64,000 nucleotides of DNA from CAZZCU01 sp964652825 (GCA_964652825.1 CAZZCU010000002.1:124001-188000); one strand, 5' to 3'; positions 33,974 through 43,531 are shown, counted from the first letter of the stretch. Translations and numbers: made by a program. The notes: a model not told the origin generated them from the letters alone.

Positions 33974-34945
33974 TCACCATTTTTCCCAGACATAGGCCGA
34001 GGCATTTAAATAATCATCAGCGGCACTGGCAACCACCCACAGCCGATCGTTATCGTCGACATACAAATTGCTGAGTGATTTGATCTTTGCCGGAATCGTT
34101 AAAGTTTCGGCACGTGTGACATCAAAGCAGGATTTAAATTTAAATAATAAAATACGCTGTCTGGCTTTATCGCCGATCAGCAGCAAATTGCGTTTCTTGC
34201 TATAAGCAACGCCGCTTACCGCCGTGGGTGACAAATCATGCACTGACAGCACATTGCACGCCCGCTCCAGATAACATAATGAACCATCGTCGCCGCCACA
34301 GTGCATCATCGTCACCGGGAAACCAGCGATTTTTGTCGCCACCAGATATTTGACGGCATTTTTGTTTTTCGCATCGAAAAGCGTCAGGCCGCTGAGCTTA
34401 ATATCACCCGCCTTCTGATAAGCACGGCGAAAACGCCCGCGCAACTGCTCGGTTTCCACGCGCGTCGGTTCGCCTTTGACATCCGCCGGCGGCTTGATCA
34501 AATCCCAGGCAATGGAACGACGCGCCACCAGACCAAAATCTTTCGTATTCAAATTCATTAATCGCAAACCACGCCCATCCAGAAGCATGATGCGGCCAGC
34601 GTGATGGGCAATTCCCTGCCACATCGTTAACGGCGGCTGATTGACAAGATTATGACGATTACTGGCGATGATCGCGCCAAAACTTTCCTCGCGTGTGGCT
34701 TTAAGACCATGGAACGGCGTTACGATCACATGCGCGCGATCCGAGACCACGAAGAACAATTGACTGCTGTCACTGGTGATACCGGAAATCGCGATATCCG
34801 GTGTTTCAAAGCTACGCGCCTCGATCGGAAAGAGCAGCTCACCTTTACTTGTTTTCTTGCCAGCAGCAGTTGTCTGTGCCGACGCAAGATTGGTAACTCC
34901 AACAAAAAAAGCTACCGATAAAAGTAATATCAAAACTTTACCCAA
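33974..34945 (-). CDS. Secreted protein, beta-propeller-like, unknown function
   Basis: The start is a TTG at 34943-34945 with GAGG 6 bases upstream, giving 323 residues and a signal peptide ending at NLASAQ. The mature part has recurring strand pairs of the type seen in beta-propellers (SSQLFFVVSDRAHVIVTP, RIMLLDGRGLRLMNL, VSGVAYSKKRNLLLIGD, SLSNLYVDDNDRLWVVAS) but no catalytic motif. It is probably periplasmic. It converges with tamA (3 bases apart), which does not imply a shared function. Confidence 0.65.
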   Translation of the reverse strand: MGKVLILLLSVAFFVGVTNLASAQTTAAGKKTSKGELLFPIEARSFETPDIAISGITSDSSQLFFVVSDRAHVIVTPFHGLKATREESFGAIIASNRHNLVNQPPLTMWQGIAHHAGRIMLLDGRGLRLMNLNTKDFGLVARRSIAWDLIKPPADVKGEPTRVETEQLRGRFRRAYQKAGDIKLSGLTLFDAKNKNAVKYLVATKIAGFPVTMMHCGGDDGSLCYLERACNVLSVHDLSPTAVSGVAYSKKRNLLLIGDKARQRILLFKFKSCFDVTRAETLTIPAKIKSLSNLYVDDNDRLWVVASAADDYLNASAYVWEKW

Positions 34946-34989
34946 CCTTTACCTCTTCGTGCTGATCCCCAATTGTGAATACGAGTTTA

Positions 34990-34998
34990 TGTTAGAAT
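34990..34998 (+). promoter_or_regulatory. Putative extended -10 promoter of the HEPN-like gene
   Basis: TGT-TAGAAT (TG at 34990-34991, TAGAAT at 34993-34998) fits an extended -10 element. The predicted start lies about 20 bases before the ATG at 35027. No -35 at normal spacing was found. Confidence 0.4.
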
Positions 34999-35026
34999 AG
35001 ATAACACGAGCAAGGGGTACCAGCAC

Positions 35027-37636
35027 ATGCGGCCAGCAAGTGCCGAATCTTTACGTCAAGCTTATTTAAGTTGTCGCGATAGCACGGGACGACTGGCGTT
35101 GTTGCACGAGTTGCGTCAGAACAAACTCTACCTGCCGACCACGCTGGCTGAGCATTTATTAATGCTCGATTTACCCCTCGAAGAACACCTGGCTATTATC
35201 GCAACCGCGCACAGTGGCAGCCGACTCGCGTTGGAAGATTTCTTTTCCGCCAAGCTGCATCTGTGGTCACAGGACTTGGCCGTTGCCGCTATTCGTGAGT
35301 GGTGTCAACGCACTGATTGCCTGCTGTGGTTCCGGTTAATCCCGCTGTGTTGTACGCCGCATGTTCCCCAACGCGTCCGCTATACAATTCTTGATCTGGT
35401 CTGGCGTCTGGGCGGACAACCACTGGTCGAGTTGTTTGCTGGCAGCGAAGGTATCGAAGACCTGTCGCCGGCTTTTCACGCTCTCCTACTGACCAGATCA
35501 ATGCAATGGCTGGTGCAGGAACCACGTCTGCTAACGCTGGCGCGCGATATTTTGCAATCAACCAGCAAGGAAGCTTTCGCACATCATAAAGCCCTACCAG
35601 CCGCGATTTATTATCTGGCACGTTTTGCCCCTGATGATCTGGCATTGATCGACGGCAATCACCAGATCGATCCATATTGGCGCAATCTGGTTGCCGGTGT
35701 ACGCCTGCAGCTTGAGTATGATCCTGATGCGAGCAAAATCGACAAGGTGTTCGCCAAAGCAGCGAATCCGACCATCGACAAGATGCAAAAGGTCTGGCCG
35801 AGTATTTTGAAACGCTCGACCTTCACCGTACCAGCGTTGACCCAGGCGCTGGCATATGCGGCGCGACTGACACAAAAAAACGTCACTAAAGCGCAAAACA
35901 CATTGCTTGATTGGCAGTATTTCACCGGCATTTCGCCCACGACCTTGACCGAAGCCGTGATCAGCATCGAGAATGATCAGGAATTCGCCGGCGCACTGAC
36001 TTTGCTCGGCATGCTGCTCCCACCACCAGTGGACAATCGCATTTCGGCATCCGTACGATCGCGTCTGCAAAAAACCGAGAACCCCGAACAACTACTCAAC
36101 GCGCTCCCTCTCCGTATCCGCATTGCCGCCAGCGAATCACCGGTTCAGGGCGAAAATCAGACGATCTATGGCCAAGTGCGTCAGGATGAAGTCAAAGCGA
36201 TCAATAATCTCTTTCATCTTAGTGTAGCCGTCGAGCCAGCCAGTCTTTCCTGGCAATCATACGATACGACCACCAGTGAATTACCGGAGTTACTGGAAGA
36301 GCCGCGTGATCTGCGCGAGCGACAGATGTTCTTCCAGACCGCCTATGGTGAAGGCAAAATCGCTGGCGAGCTCAACGGCAACTCCTTGTGGGGCAAACTC
36401 ACGCAAGCCTGGTTGGAACCACAAACCCCGTTGCTGGAGAAACTGGCACTATTGGCGCGCCAAGCACCAGCGGTGTTTCAACTTTGTTATATCAATACGC
36501 TCGCACGCTACGCTGACAATGACGCGGCGGCGCTTAAGCTGCTGGATTTTGTGCGCAGCGAACATGAATATGAAATGCGCGCCGTGCTGCATGCTTTCCG
36601 CGGCATCGGTACGCAACGTTCTCTGCAGGAACTGGTGTCATGTTTGACACGCCCCAATCTCGGCCCACGCTTGCAGATGGAAGTGTGTGCTCTTCTTAAA
36701 GATGCCGATCTTGCCGGTGTGCAGGCGGAAATTCGCGCCGCCATCCACGATCTCAATATCCAGCCGAATACCGAAGACGTTCGTTGGGATCTGCACGAAG
36801 CATTAAAATCGTTGTTAATCGTCGACGTCAATAACAAGCAAGCAGAATCAACGACACTCATTCTGCCCGCAACAACGCCGCAGGATAAAGTTGATCTCGA
36901 TCAGGAGTTGATCAACAGGATTCCTGAATTCAAACAACTTTCCAGTGAAGTTCGCCGGGCATTACGCACCGCGCTGTTCTTCCACCAACAAGTTACACAA
37001 AGCCAATCCTTAAGTAACATCGATCTAAGCCCGGCTATTGACATGCAATACAAAGCACTCGAACTTACTTTTCGGGAGAGCTTTGAAGACGTCGTCAGTA
37101 ATCTGATCAATCGCGGCAATTTGCAGCGCAAGCTGGATGTTATAGGTTATGCGCGCCCTATCCCACATGCCATGGATGAATTTGAAAGTTACGTCAGCTC
37201 GTTGCCGATCGTCAGTACGATTCCGTTTTTCAGCAAATTTAAATTACGCAAAATGCTGCGCGCACTATGTCAGTATCAACCGGGTCGACGCTTTACCTTG
37301 GATGGCCTCAAAGCCTTTGCCCTGTTCTTTTTGTGTTTTAGTCGTCAGCAGTGTCGCTACGGGTTGCAAGGAATCTTTCCGTTACCGATGTCGTCGGATC
37401 AGGAACTATTCCAGTTTGTTAAATCGCTGCATATCTTTCAGGATTTTCGTAATCGCGCCGCCCATGAGGGTTTTCAACCGGAAGCACGCAACGATATTGA
37501 CGGCATTTGGCATTCCACCGCCGCAATTATCGAGTGCGCGTTACGCATAAAAAGCCAGCTTAGTACCGCCGGTGATCATTCCATCACCGGCCAAAAACCC
37601 GCACGCGCCCCCATCATTGTCAAAAAAGTCGTCTAA
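35027..37636 (+). CDS. Large helical-repeat protein with C-terminal HEPN-like domain
   Basis: The 869-residue protein has no signal peptide or membrane helix. Residues 1 to about 630 look like helical (HEAT-type) repeats, such as LLDFVRSEHEYEMRAVLHAF and LQELVSCLTRPNLGPRLQME. The C-terminal ~220 residues are all-helical and include SPAIDMQYKALELTFRESF and FQDFRNRAAHEGF. R808-N809-x3-H813 fits the Rx4-6H motif of HEPN ribonucleases, which often have a polar residue after the Arg. HEPN proteins occur in toxin-antitoxin, abortive infection and CRISPR systems. Ribosome site AAGGGG, 9 bases upstream. No antitoxin or known defence gene is adjacent, so a defence role is inference. Confidence 0.7.
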   Translation: MRPASAESLRQAYLSCRDSTGRLALLHELRQNKLYLPTTLAEHLLMLDLPLEEHLAIIATAHSGSRLALEDFFSAKLHLWSQDLAVAAIREWCQRTDCLLWFRLIPLCCTPHVPQRVRYTILDLVWRLGGQPLVELFAGSEGIEDLSPAFHALLLTRSMQWLVQEPRLLTLARDILQSTSKEAFAHHKALPAAIYYLARFAPDDLALIDGNHQIDPYWRNLVAGVRLQLEYDPDASKIDKVFAKAANPTIDKMQKVWPSILKRSTFTVPALTQALAYAARLTQKNVTKAQNTLLDWQYFTGISPTTLTEAVISIENDQEFAGALTLLGMLLPPPVDNRISASVRSRLQKTENPEQLLNALPLRIRIAASESPVQGENQTIYGQVRQDEVKAINNLFHLSVAVEPASLSWQSYDTTTSELPELLEEPRDLRERQMFFQTAYGEGKIAGELNGNSLWGKLTQAWLEPQTPLLEKLALLARQAPAVFQLCYINTLARYADNDAAALKLLDFVRSEHEYEMRAVLHAFRGIGTQRSLQELVSCLTRPNLGPRLQMEVCALLKDADLAGVQAEIRAAIHDLNIQPNTEDVRWDLHEALKSLLIVDVNNKQAESTTLILPATTPQDKVDLDQELINRIPEFKQLSSEVRRALRTALFFHQQVTQSQSLSNIDLSPAIDMQYKALELTFRESFEDVVSNLINRGNLQRKLDVIGYARPIPHAMDEFESYVSSLPIVSTIPFFSKFKLRKMLRALCQYQPGRRFTLDGLKAFALFFLCFSRQQCRYGLQGIFPLPMSSDQELFQFVKSLHIFQDFRNRAAHEGFQPEARNDIDGIWHSTAAIIECALRIKSQLSTAGDHSITGQKPARAPIIVKKVV

Positions 37637-37648
37637 TCCGCACCATCA

Positions 37649-38239
37649 TCAGTGCGCGACGTTCAACATCACGATCGCCCGCGAGGGACCACCGTTATCT
37701 TTGATGACCATCGCGGCTTTTGCGATATTAGCGTCCGCAACCGGCTGCCCGGCAACAGAATCCTTTAGCTTGGCGTCTTGGGTATTGAAAATCCGGCCAA
37801 CGATGCCAGCGCGCTTAGCCATGTTGTGACTATCCACTACCAACGTCGAGTTAGTGGTCAGCAGAAAATTACGAATGGCCTCCAAACGCTGTTGAGCGAT
37901 CTCGCGATCGTCCATCGATTGATCAGCCGCGCCATCAGCCGGCAGCGATTTATCCGACCATGCCGACACCACCACCTGTGCTCGTTGTTTTTCGTCTTCA
38001 GCGCGCGCCGCTACCAGTGCTCTAAGTTTTTCTTTTTGTAGCTCTGTCAGCACCACTTGTCCGGGTGCGAAATCCACCACCACAAATTCTTTATCCACCG
38101 CGCCGAAGATCGGCGTCATCGTTTCGCCCATGATCGGCGGTTCTTGTTCCGCCCGCACCTGACTCTGACCGGCAATCATGACTAATGCTAACCCCGAACC
38201 CAGAGCCACCGCTTGTGTTCGCTTGCGTGTAAACCACAT
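37649..38239 (-). CDS. Secreted OmpA-like domain protein (divergent)
   Basis: The 196-residue product has a signal peptide ending near QVRAEQ and a very strong ribosome site (AAAGGAGGGAG). The mature part follows the OmpA-like pattern: a strand-helix with VVVDFAPGQVVLTELQKEKL, a VVVSAWSDKSLP segment in place of the usual VxGHTD, then REIAQQRLEAIRNFLL, matching the RAxxVxxyL helix. The diaminopimelate-binding Asp and Arg are not at clear positions, so peptidoglycan binding is uncertain. It converges with the HEPN-like gene, 12 bases apart. Confidence 0.62.
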   Translation of the reverse strand: MWFTRKRTQAVALGSGLALVMIAGQSQVRAEQEPPIMGETMTPIFGAVDKEFVVVDFAPGQVVLTELQKEKLRALVAARAEDEKQRAQVVVSAWSDKSLPADGAADQSMDDREIAQQRLEAIRNFLLTTNSTLVVDSHNMAKRAGIVGRIFNTQDAKLKDSVAGQPVADANIAKAAMVIKDNGGPSRAIVMLNVAH

Positions 38240-38454
38240 AAAATTCTCCCTCCTTTGAAGAAAAGACGCTTTACTACCTTCGTTCAGCGTTCAGCAGGAG
38301 TCATGCCAGTCATGGCATTTATGTTTTCTTGTTAAATTACTTAATAATATTAGAAAGTTATACAAGAAATAACCTCTCACTGTAGCGCCTCCCTCTCGAA
38401 ATGCAGACGCATCCACTTCCATACACTTGCATAGGAAGGCCAGCAGTTAGATTG

Positions 38455-38460
38455 TATAAT
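38455..38460 (+). promoter_or_regulatory. Putative -10 element of the FabH-like gene
   Basis: A perfect TATAAT lies about 60 bases before the chosen ATG (38519). It includes the first base of an in-frame ATG at 38459, which argues against that upstream start. A TTGCAT lies at 38427-38432, but at 22 bases it is too far to be a convincing -35. Confidence 0.45.
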
Positions 38461-38518
38461 GACCCGTTATCGACTATGTATGCATGCCTTCATCGGCTTA
38501 ATAAGGATATTGATAGCT

Positions 38519-39550
38519 ATGACCGGATCTGTAAGCCGCAAGGCGGGAGCAAAAGTTTATCTGCGCGCCGCCGGCCATTTTCATCCGCCGCACGAAATCA
38601 GCAATGAGTTCTTAACATCTCTGGATAATGGCTCGGATCCGACCTGGGTAGTGGAACGCACCGGTATCGAAAAACGTCGTAGCGTCCTCGCCCCGGAAAT
38701 ACTCACTCGGCTTCGTCGCGGCGCCGTGACACTTGCCGAACTGCGTGATCAAAATCAGCTGATGCCGCTTCACGAAATGGCGGCGCATGCCTGGGACAAC
38801 CTCCTGGTTCGTTGCGGCGCGCTAACCCGTCCACCCGACACGGTTATCTGCGGCACCTCAGTGCCGGATTTTGACATTCCAGCCAATGCCTGTTCGATCG
38901 CCGGTCGTCTAGGTTGGGATGCAGTGGCCTTTGATGTGAATTCCGCCTGTAGTTCATTCGTTGTCGACCTGCACGTCGCCAGCAGTCTGGTGTCGCAAAA
39001 ATCCTCGCAAACAGTAGCGATCTTTAATCCGGAACGTTATTCGCTGCGTCTTGACTATGCCGACCGCGCCACCTGCGTGCTCTTCGGCGATGGTTGCGCC
39101 GCGACTTTGCTGCAAAACACCCCGAATCCAGGCAGTCTCGAATTGATCGACACGATTATCTCGTCGGCTCCGATCAAATACGATGTCGTACGTATCCCCG
39201 TCGGTGGTTACTTTACTCAGGATGGTCGCGCCGTGCAGAAGTTCGCTATTACCCGCACGATTGAAACCACCTTCAGTCTGTTGGAACGCAACGGACTAAC
39301 AACCTCCGACATCAATTATTTTATCGGTCATCAGGCGAATCTACGCATGTTGACTTCAGCGGCAGAGAAAATGGGTTTTTCCGGCCAGCAGCATCTCTAC
39401 AACGTTAAAGATTTCGGTAATCAGGGCGCCGCCGGCGCTCCCTGCGTACTATCGATGAATTGGGAAAAATTTCGACCCGATGATTTGATCGTTGTCTCGG
39501 TGGTAGGCTCCGGTCTGACCTGGGGTTCGGCGTTATTCCGCGCGATCTAA
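38519..39550 (+). CDS. FabH-like beta-ketoacyl-ACP synthase III family protein
   Basis: The ATG at 38519 gives 343 residues and avoids translating through the likely -10 box; AAGGA lies 11 bases upstream. The thiolase-fold catalytic triad is complete: C144 (NSACSSFV), H271 (FIGHQAN) and N301 (FGNQGAAGAP). TWVVERTGIEKRR is the family N-terminal signature. A stretch of about 15 residues near 58-80 looks inserted relative to E. coli FabH. There are no acp or other fab genes around, so it may start a specialised lipid or polyketide rather than bulk fatty acids. It converges with the GDSL gene, overlapping by 18 bases. Confidence 0.9.
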   Translation: MTGSVSRKAGAKVYLRAAGHFHPPHEISNEFLTSLDNGSDPTWVVERTGIEKRRSVLAPEILTRLRRGAVTLAELRDQNQLMPLHEMAAHAWDNLLVRCGALTRPPDTVICGTSVPDFDIPANACSIAGRLGWDAVAFDVNSACSSFVVDLHVASSLVSQKSSQTVAIFNPERYSLRLDYADRATCVLFGDGCAATLLQNTPNPGSLELIDTIISSAPIKYDVVRIPVGGYFTQDGRAVQKFAITRTIETTFSLLERNGLTTSDINYFIGHQANLRMLTSAAEKMGFSGQQHLYNVKDFGNQGAAGAPCVLSMNWEKFRPDDLIVVSVVGSGLTWGSALFRAI

Positions 39551-40681
39551 CTCAGCAAGAATCGTGCGTGCCAGCTTTGCCTGACCATGCACGGAAAGAT
39601 GAAAACAATCGTTAGCGATGTCATCGGCGGTAAACAAAATACCGGCAGTCTGATCAAGCCAGTTTATGTGAATGTTCGCGTCATGTTTGGCCCAATGTTG
39701 ACTCAGATTATTCACCGTTTTTCGTCCGAGATCGCGGAATGAGCGCAGGCGATTACCAATAAACGCCAGTTGTTCCCCGCGCGCCCCCGGATCAGACGGA
39801 GGGAATAACGATCGGCAATAGGCCGCCGGGGAGGCAGGCAGCATGTTCATCAGCAACGCCGCCGCTGTTTCGTTAGTAATTTCCGGATCCGACCATTCCA
39901 TATTGTGCTGTTGCGTCTGCAGTTCGCCACAGGTCATGTTTCGTCCATGCGCGAAGATCTCCTTCGCCCGTATCACCGGCGAATCCACCAGCTGCAACAT
40001 CGCCAAAGGTGCGATGACGGTAATTTGCGTACCGGTCGGCGACACCTGCCCATGACGCAACAGATAAGCGATCGCTCGCTCCAGATTTTGTGCGTATTCG
40101 TCACCGGTACTGACACGCGCTGTCGTATAACCACAGAGATCATTACCGGCGAACATCATAAACACTTGCTCGGGAATCACACCGCCGGTAGCCGCTAACA
40201 AACGCTGCATTTGATAAAGCGCTCGCTCACTGCGCGCGCCATTCTCCGCTGCAATGATGATATGTTCCGCCGTAATACCGCGCTGGCGACCGAGCAAATA
40301 GCCCCAACTATACTCTTCGGTGTCGAGATACACGCGCGCGGCGGCGGCCATAAGATTCAAACCGACCCACTCGTAAAAACTGCGAAACTCGCGACCCCCT
40401 GGCCACAAACGTCGCGGCGGCGGCAACGTACCGCCCGTGATCCCAAAATCATCCACGGCAGGGATAGCGGTGGCGGTCGGTAAAGAACGTGCTGTCTTGC
40501 CGAAAAATAAATTGGCAAGCGCGTTCGCGTCAAACATCAGTTCGGGACTCGTTACCGCACCGGTCGCCAGACTGTCACCGATAACAGCAAACTTCGCGGT
40601 CAGCGGTGCATCCGCCGCAATTATCGATGACGATGACAGCATCAAAGCGGCAATGAACAACAGATTCAAATGTTTCAGCAT
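39533..40681 (-). CDS. Secreted SGNH/GDSL-family hydrolase
   Basis: The start is the ATG at 40679-40681 (382 residues); the TTG at 40696 is less likely. A signal peptide ends near SIIAADA. The four SGNH blocks are visible: block I VIGDSLATG with Ser37, block II Gly in AENGARS, block III GND in MFAGNDLCG, and block V DCFHLSVHG carrying the catalytic Asp and His. The family includes esterases, lipases and acetyl-hydrolases of lipids or glycans; the substrate is unknown. It follows tolB by 16 bases on the same strand, so it may be the last gene of the Tol operon. Confidence 0.88.
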   Translation of the reverse strand: MLKHLNLLFIAALMLSSSSIIAADAPLTAKFAVIGDSLATGAVTSPELMFDANALANLFFGKTARSLPTATAIPAVDDFGITGGTLPPPRRLWPGGREFRSFYEWVGLNLMAAAARVYLDTEEYSWGYLLGRQRGITAEHIIIAAENGARSERALYQMQRLLAATGGVIPEQVFMMFAGNDLCGYTTARVSTGDEYAQNLERAIAYLLRHGQVSPTGTQITVIAPLAMLQLVDSPVIRAKEIFAHGRNMTCGELQTQQHNMEWSDPEITNETAAALLMNMLPASPAAYCRSLFPPSDPGARGEQLAFIGNRLRSFRDLGRKTVNNLSQHWAKHDANIHINWLDQTAGILFTADDIANDCFHLSVHGQAKLARTILAELDRAE

Positions 40682-40697
40682 AATTATTTTCTGCAAA

Positions 40698-42119
40698 TTA
40701 TTCTAAAGGTGGCGACCATGACGGTGTTTGCGCCTCGTGCAAGCCGGTTTCCAGCTTGCGCTGTCCGCTGCCATCACGATTCATAATATACAACTGCGCG
40801 ACGTTCTTCGCCTCGCTGCCGGGAACACGATTGGAATGGAAAATAATTAACTGACCATTTGGCGACCAGGTTGGTGATTCGTTATCACCGGCACGCAAAG
40901 TCAGACGTTCCATATTGGTACCGTCCGGATTCATCATAAATAAATCAAAACGATTGATCTCTTTATCAAAGCCAGCAAACGCGATCTTATCGCTTGCCGG
41001 TGACCACGATGGTACCGCGTTATACCAACCGGCATAGGTTAGGCGCTTATCTTCAAGTACGCGTACCTTACCCGGTCCGTCCCATTGCAAGGTCGCCCGA
41101 AAAATGTGCGGATTGCCAAAGCGACCAGAAACAAAAGCCAAATACTTGCCATCAGGCGAAAAGGCGGGATCAACATCAAGACCACTGCCGCGAATAAGAA
41201 TCTGTCGCGTGCCGCCCCGCGGACTAATCGTATAAATATCGGTATCGCCCTCAAGACTGCCGCTCAAGGCAATCAATTGATTGTTGGGCGCCCAATTAGC
41301 GCCGCTATCGACGCCGCGGTTCACAGACAAGCGCCGGTGCTGGCGCGTCGCGACTTCGTAGATAAAAACATCGGCACTACCAAGCTCAAAAGACGTATAG
41401 GTGATAAACCGGCCATCAGGGCTCCACGCCGGCGATAGATGCGGTGCTGGCGTCGAAGTGATTGGCGTCGCTTCCGAGCCGTCAAAATTAGCGATATAAA
41501 TCTGCTTGTGGGCCTTCGGTCGCGGCCTGCCGACGAACACCAGCTTCGTCGAAAAAATTCCCGGCTTGCCAGTGTAAGCCTGTAAAATCAAATCGGCGTA
41601 GCGTCGCAAGACACGATTGATATCATGCTTTTGGACTTTGGTGAAACGCCGGCCGACGACGATCTCGCTGCGATTAATATCCACCGTGCGTAGCGCGATA
41701 TTATAGGTCGCGCCATCCTGTTCCATCTCACCGACGGTCAGTGATTCGACGCCAATCGCTTTCCATTGCACGGCATCGATACCCTGCATGCCCTGCGTAT
41801 TGGTGCCGATTTTTCGTTTCGCCTGCATTTCATTGGCTAGTTCCTGATAACCGTTCTCCGCCATCAAACTAAACAGACCGGAAAAGGTCAACAAACGACC
41901 CAATTCGGTCGCAGCCGCCGTCGCCTGACTTGTCACGGCAAAACCAGCACCGGGCGCCGTCATAAACGTCGGTATCGCTGCCACCAACTTACGAAAATTC
42001 GGATTATCAATATTAACAATCAGTGGCCCACTGCTTTTACCAGCGGCAGTTTGTGCCGAGACAGCACTCGCACCACACAATACGAACAAGCTCAGAAGTA
42101 AAGATACAAAATAACGCAC
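40698..42119 (-). CDS. tolB: Tol-Pal system protein TolB
   Basis: The start is placed at the GTG at 42117-42119 because GAGG lies 6 bases upstream, giving 473 residues; the GTG at 42134 has no such site. A signal peptide ends near ASAVSAQT. An N-terminal alpha/beta domain (about 25-190) precedes a six-bladed propeller with repeated SPDG or SPNG motifs (LSPAWSPDGRFITYTS, DPAFSPDGKYLAFVS). TolB is the periplasmic partner of Pal and TolA. It is the fourth gene of tolQ-R-A-B. No pal or cpoB follows, unlike in E. coli. Confidence 0.95.
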   Translation of the reverse strand: MRYFVSLLLSLFVLCGASAVSAQTAAGKSSGPLIVNIDNPNFRKLVAAIPTFMTAPGAGFAVTSQATAAATELGRLLTFSGLFSLMAENGYQELANEMQAKRKIGTNTQGMQGIDAVQWKAIGVESLTVGEMEQDGATYNIALRTVDINRSEIVVGRRFTKVQKHDINRVLRRYADLILQAYTGKPGIFSTKLVFVGRPRPKAHKQIYIANFDGSEATPITSTPAPHLSPAWSPDGRFITYTSFELGSADVFIYEVATRQHRRLSVNRGVDSGANWAPNNQLIALSGSLEGDTDIYTISPRGGTRQILIRGSGLDVDPAFSPDGKYLAFVSGRFGNPHIFRATLQWDGPGKVRVLEDKRLTYAGWYNAVPSWSPASDKIAFAGFDKEINRFDLFMMNPDGTNMERLTLRAGDNESPTWSPNGQLIIFHSNRVPGSEAKNVAQLYIMNRDGSGQRKLETGLHEAQTPSWSPPLE

Positions 42120-42143
42120 TGGCAACCTCGTCACAAAACAGCG

Positions 42144-43040
42144 TTAAAAACTCTTGGGCGTGAAATGTAAATATATCGATTCACCAGCCTGACCTTCCGG
42201 TGGTTTTGGTAATGGCGCCGCATCTTTTACGGCTTTATAGGCCAAATTATCAAACAACTTGTCGCCCGACGACTGATGAATGGCACAAGAAAGCAATTCG
42301 CCCCGATCATTGACCACAATAGCAACAATCACTCGTAAACTGGCATTCTTCATATTGTAAGCTTCCGGCAACGCGTAATGTCGACCGACCGCTTTCTGCA
42401 ACAAACCCCGATAACGATCCTGCCCGGCTTTGCCGCCACTACCTTTCACACCGGCATTCAGATCGTCAGGTCGTTGCGCCAGTTCTTCCTTCAAGCGCGC
42501 CAACTCGTCGACTTTGGGTGACTTCATGGCAAGCTGTTTATCTTTTTGTTCCTGACGCAGACGTTCAACGGCAAGACGTTTTAAAGCGTCTTCCATGGAG
42601 ATGCGATTCTTCTCATCCGGATCCGTCTTGGCGGTCACTGCGGTGGGTTGCGCAGCCTGTTGTTTAGCCTGCTCGGTTTTCGGATCGGGTTGGGCTTTTT
42701 CCTCGACCACGGCATCATCGATTTTTTCGGCCTGCTTAACCTCAAATTTTTTGGGCAACTGCGGCAACACCTGACTCGGTACCGCCGCCTCCGGCGCTAC
42801 CTGCGCATTTGGCAAGGCGGTTTGCGACGGCGCCGAAAAACGCAGATCGGTCACTAAATCAGCGTCCATCGCCCATTCATCCATCGGCGGTGTCACATTG
42901 CTCCATAGAAAGCTTAAACTTTGTATCAACCAAAAAAACACATGTAAAGACACTGAGACCGAGAGAAAATAAGTGAGCAAGCGATCCTGATTGTTCAGGG
43001 TATCCGGCTTGGGCAATAAGCGTTGAACTATCGTTGTCAT
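42144..43040 (-). CDS. tolA: TolA-like energy transducer with TonB-type C-terminus
   Basis: The 298-residue protein has one membrane helix (about 24-46), a proline- and charge-rich periplasmic stretch with AEKIDDAVVEEKAQPDPK and an Ala/Glu/Lys/Gln-rich helix, and a C-terminal TonB/TolA fold (SLRVIVAIVVNDRGELLSC, FDNLAYKAVKDAAPLPKPP). It sits between tolR and tolB, so TolA is the likely role. It is shorter than E. coli TolA (421), and the C-terminus is equally TonB-like. It would couple TolQR proton flow to the outer membrane. Confidence 0.87.
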   Translation of the reverse strand: MTTIVQRLLPKPDTLNNQDRLLTYFLSVSVSLHVFFWLIQSLSFLWSNVTPPMDEWAMDADLVTDLRFSAPSQTALPNAQVAPEAAVPSQVLPQLPKKFEVKQAEKIDDAVVEEKAQPDPKTEQAKQQAAQPTAVTAKTDPDEKNRISMEDALKRLAVERLRQEQKDKQLAMKSPKVDELARLKEELAQRPDDLNAGVKGSGGKAGQDRYRGLLQKAVGRHYALPEAYNMKNASLRVIVAIVVNDRGELLSCAIHQSSGDKLFDNLAYKAVKDAAPLPKPPEGQAGESIYLHFTPKSF

Positions 43041-43074
43041 CGCATTCCCGGCAACTGTGAATTCATGCTCATTC

Positions 43075-43518
43075 TTAACGTGACGCGGTCGCAGTCGGTT
43101 GCGTCAACATACTCATACGTGTCACACCGGCAAGCTTAGCCGCACTCATGGCATCCACCACCCGGCCATAAGAAACGCCACGATCAGCACGAATATAAAT
43201 TTCCTTCTTTTCGCGAAATTCATAGATCGCGCGCAAACGCTCCGACAAAGCCGGCGACGGTACTACCATTTTTTCGATATAGTATTCGCCCTTTTGATTG
43301 ATGGATAAAACAATGCGATCCTCGTCGATCGAGGTGCTTTTCGCTTTGCTGGTCGGCAATTCGACTTTAATGCCACCAATGGATAACGGCGCGGTCACCA
43401 TAAAAATAATCAGCAACACCAGCATCACGTCGACCAACGGAATAATATTGATCTCCGCTAAATCGTCGTTATGGCCATCGTCATTTGTACTTGTCGTGCC
43501 ACGTACTTTGAATGCCAT
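43075..43518 (-). CDS. tolR: TolR/ExbD biopolymer transport protein
   Basis: The start is the ATG at 43516-43518 (AAGGA 7 bases upstream), giving 147 residues; the longer frame overlaps tolQ further. One membrane helix carries the family motif NIIPLVDVMLVLLIIFMVTA with the conserved functional Asp. The periplasmic part has KGEYYIEKMVV and IRADRGVSYGRVVDAM, typical of ExbD/TolR. It starts 13 bases after the tolQ stop. Confidence 0.95.
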   Translation of the reverse strand: MAFKVRGTTSTNDDGHNDDLAEINIIPLVDVMLVLLIIFMVTAPLSIGGIKVELPTSKAKSTSIDEDRIVLSINQKGEYYIEKMVVPSPALSERLRAIYEFREKKEIYIRADRGVSYGRVVDAMSAAKLAGVTRMSMLTQPTATASR

Positions 43519-43531
43519 CGTTTGATCCTTG

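Noticed and set aside
38459..38518. ATG at 38459 as the FabH-like start
   Set aside because: It overlaps a perfect TATAAT and has no ribosome site; the ATG at 38519 fits the family length.
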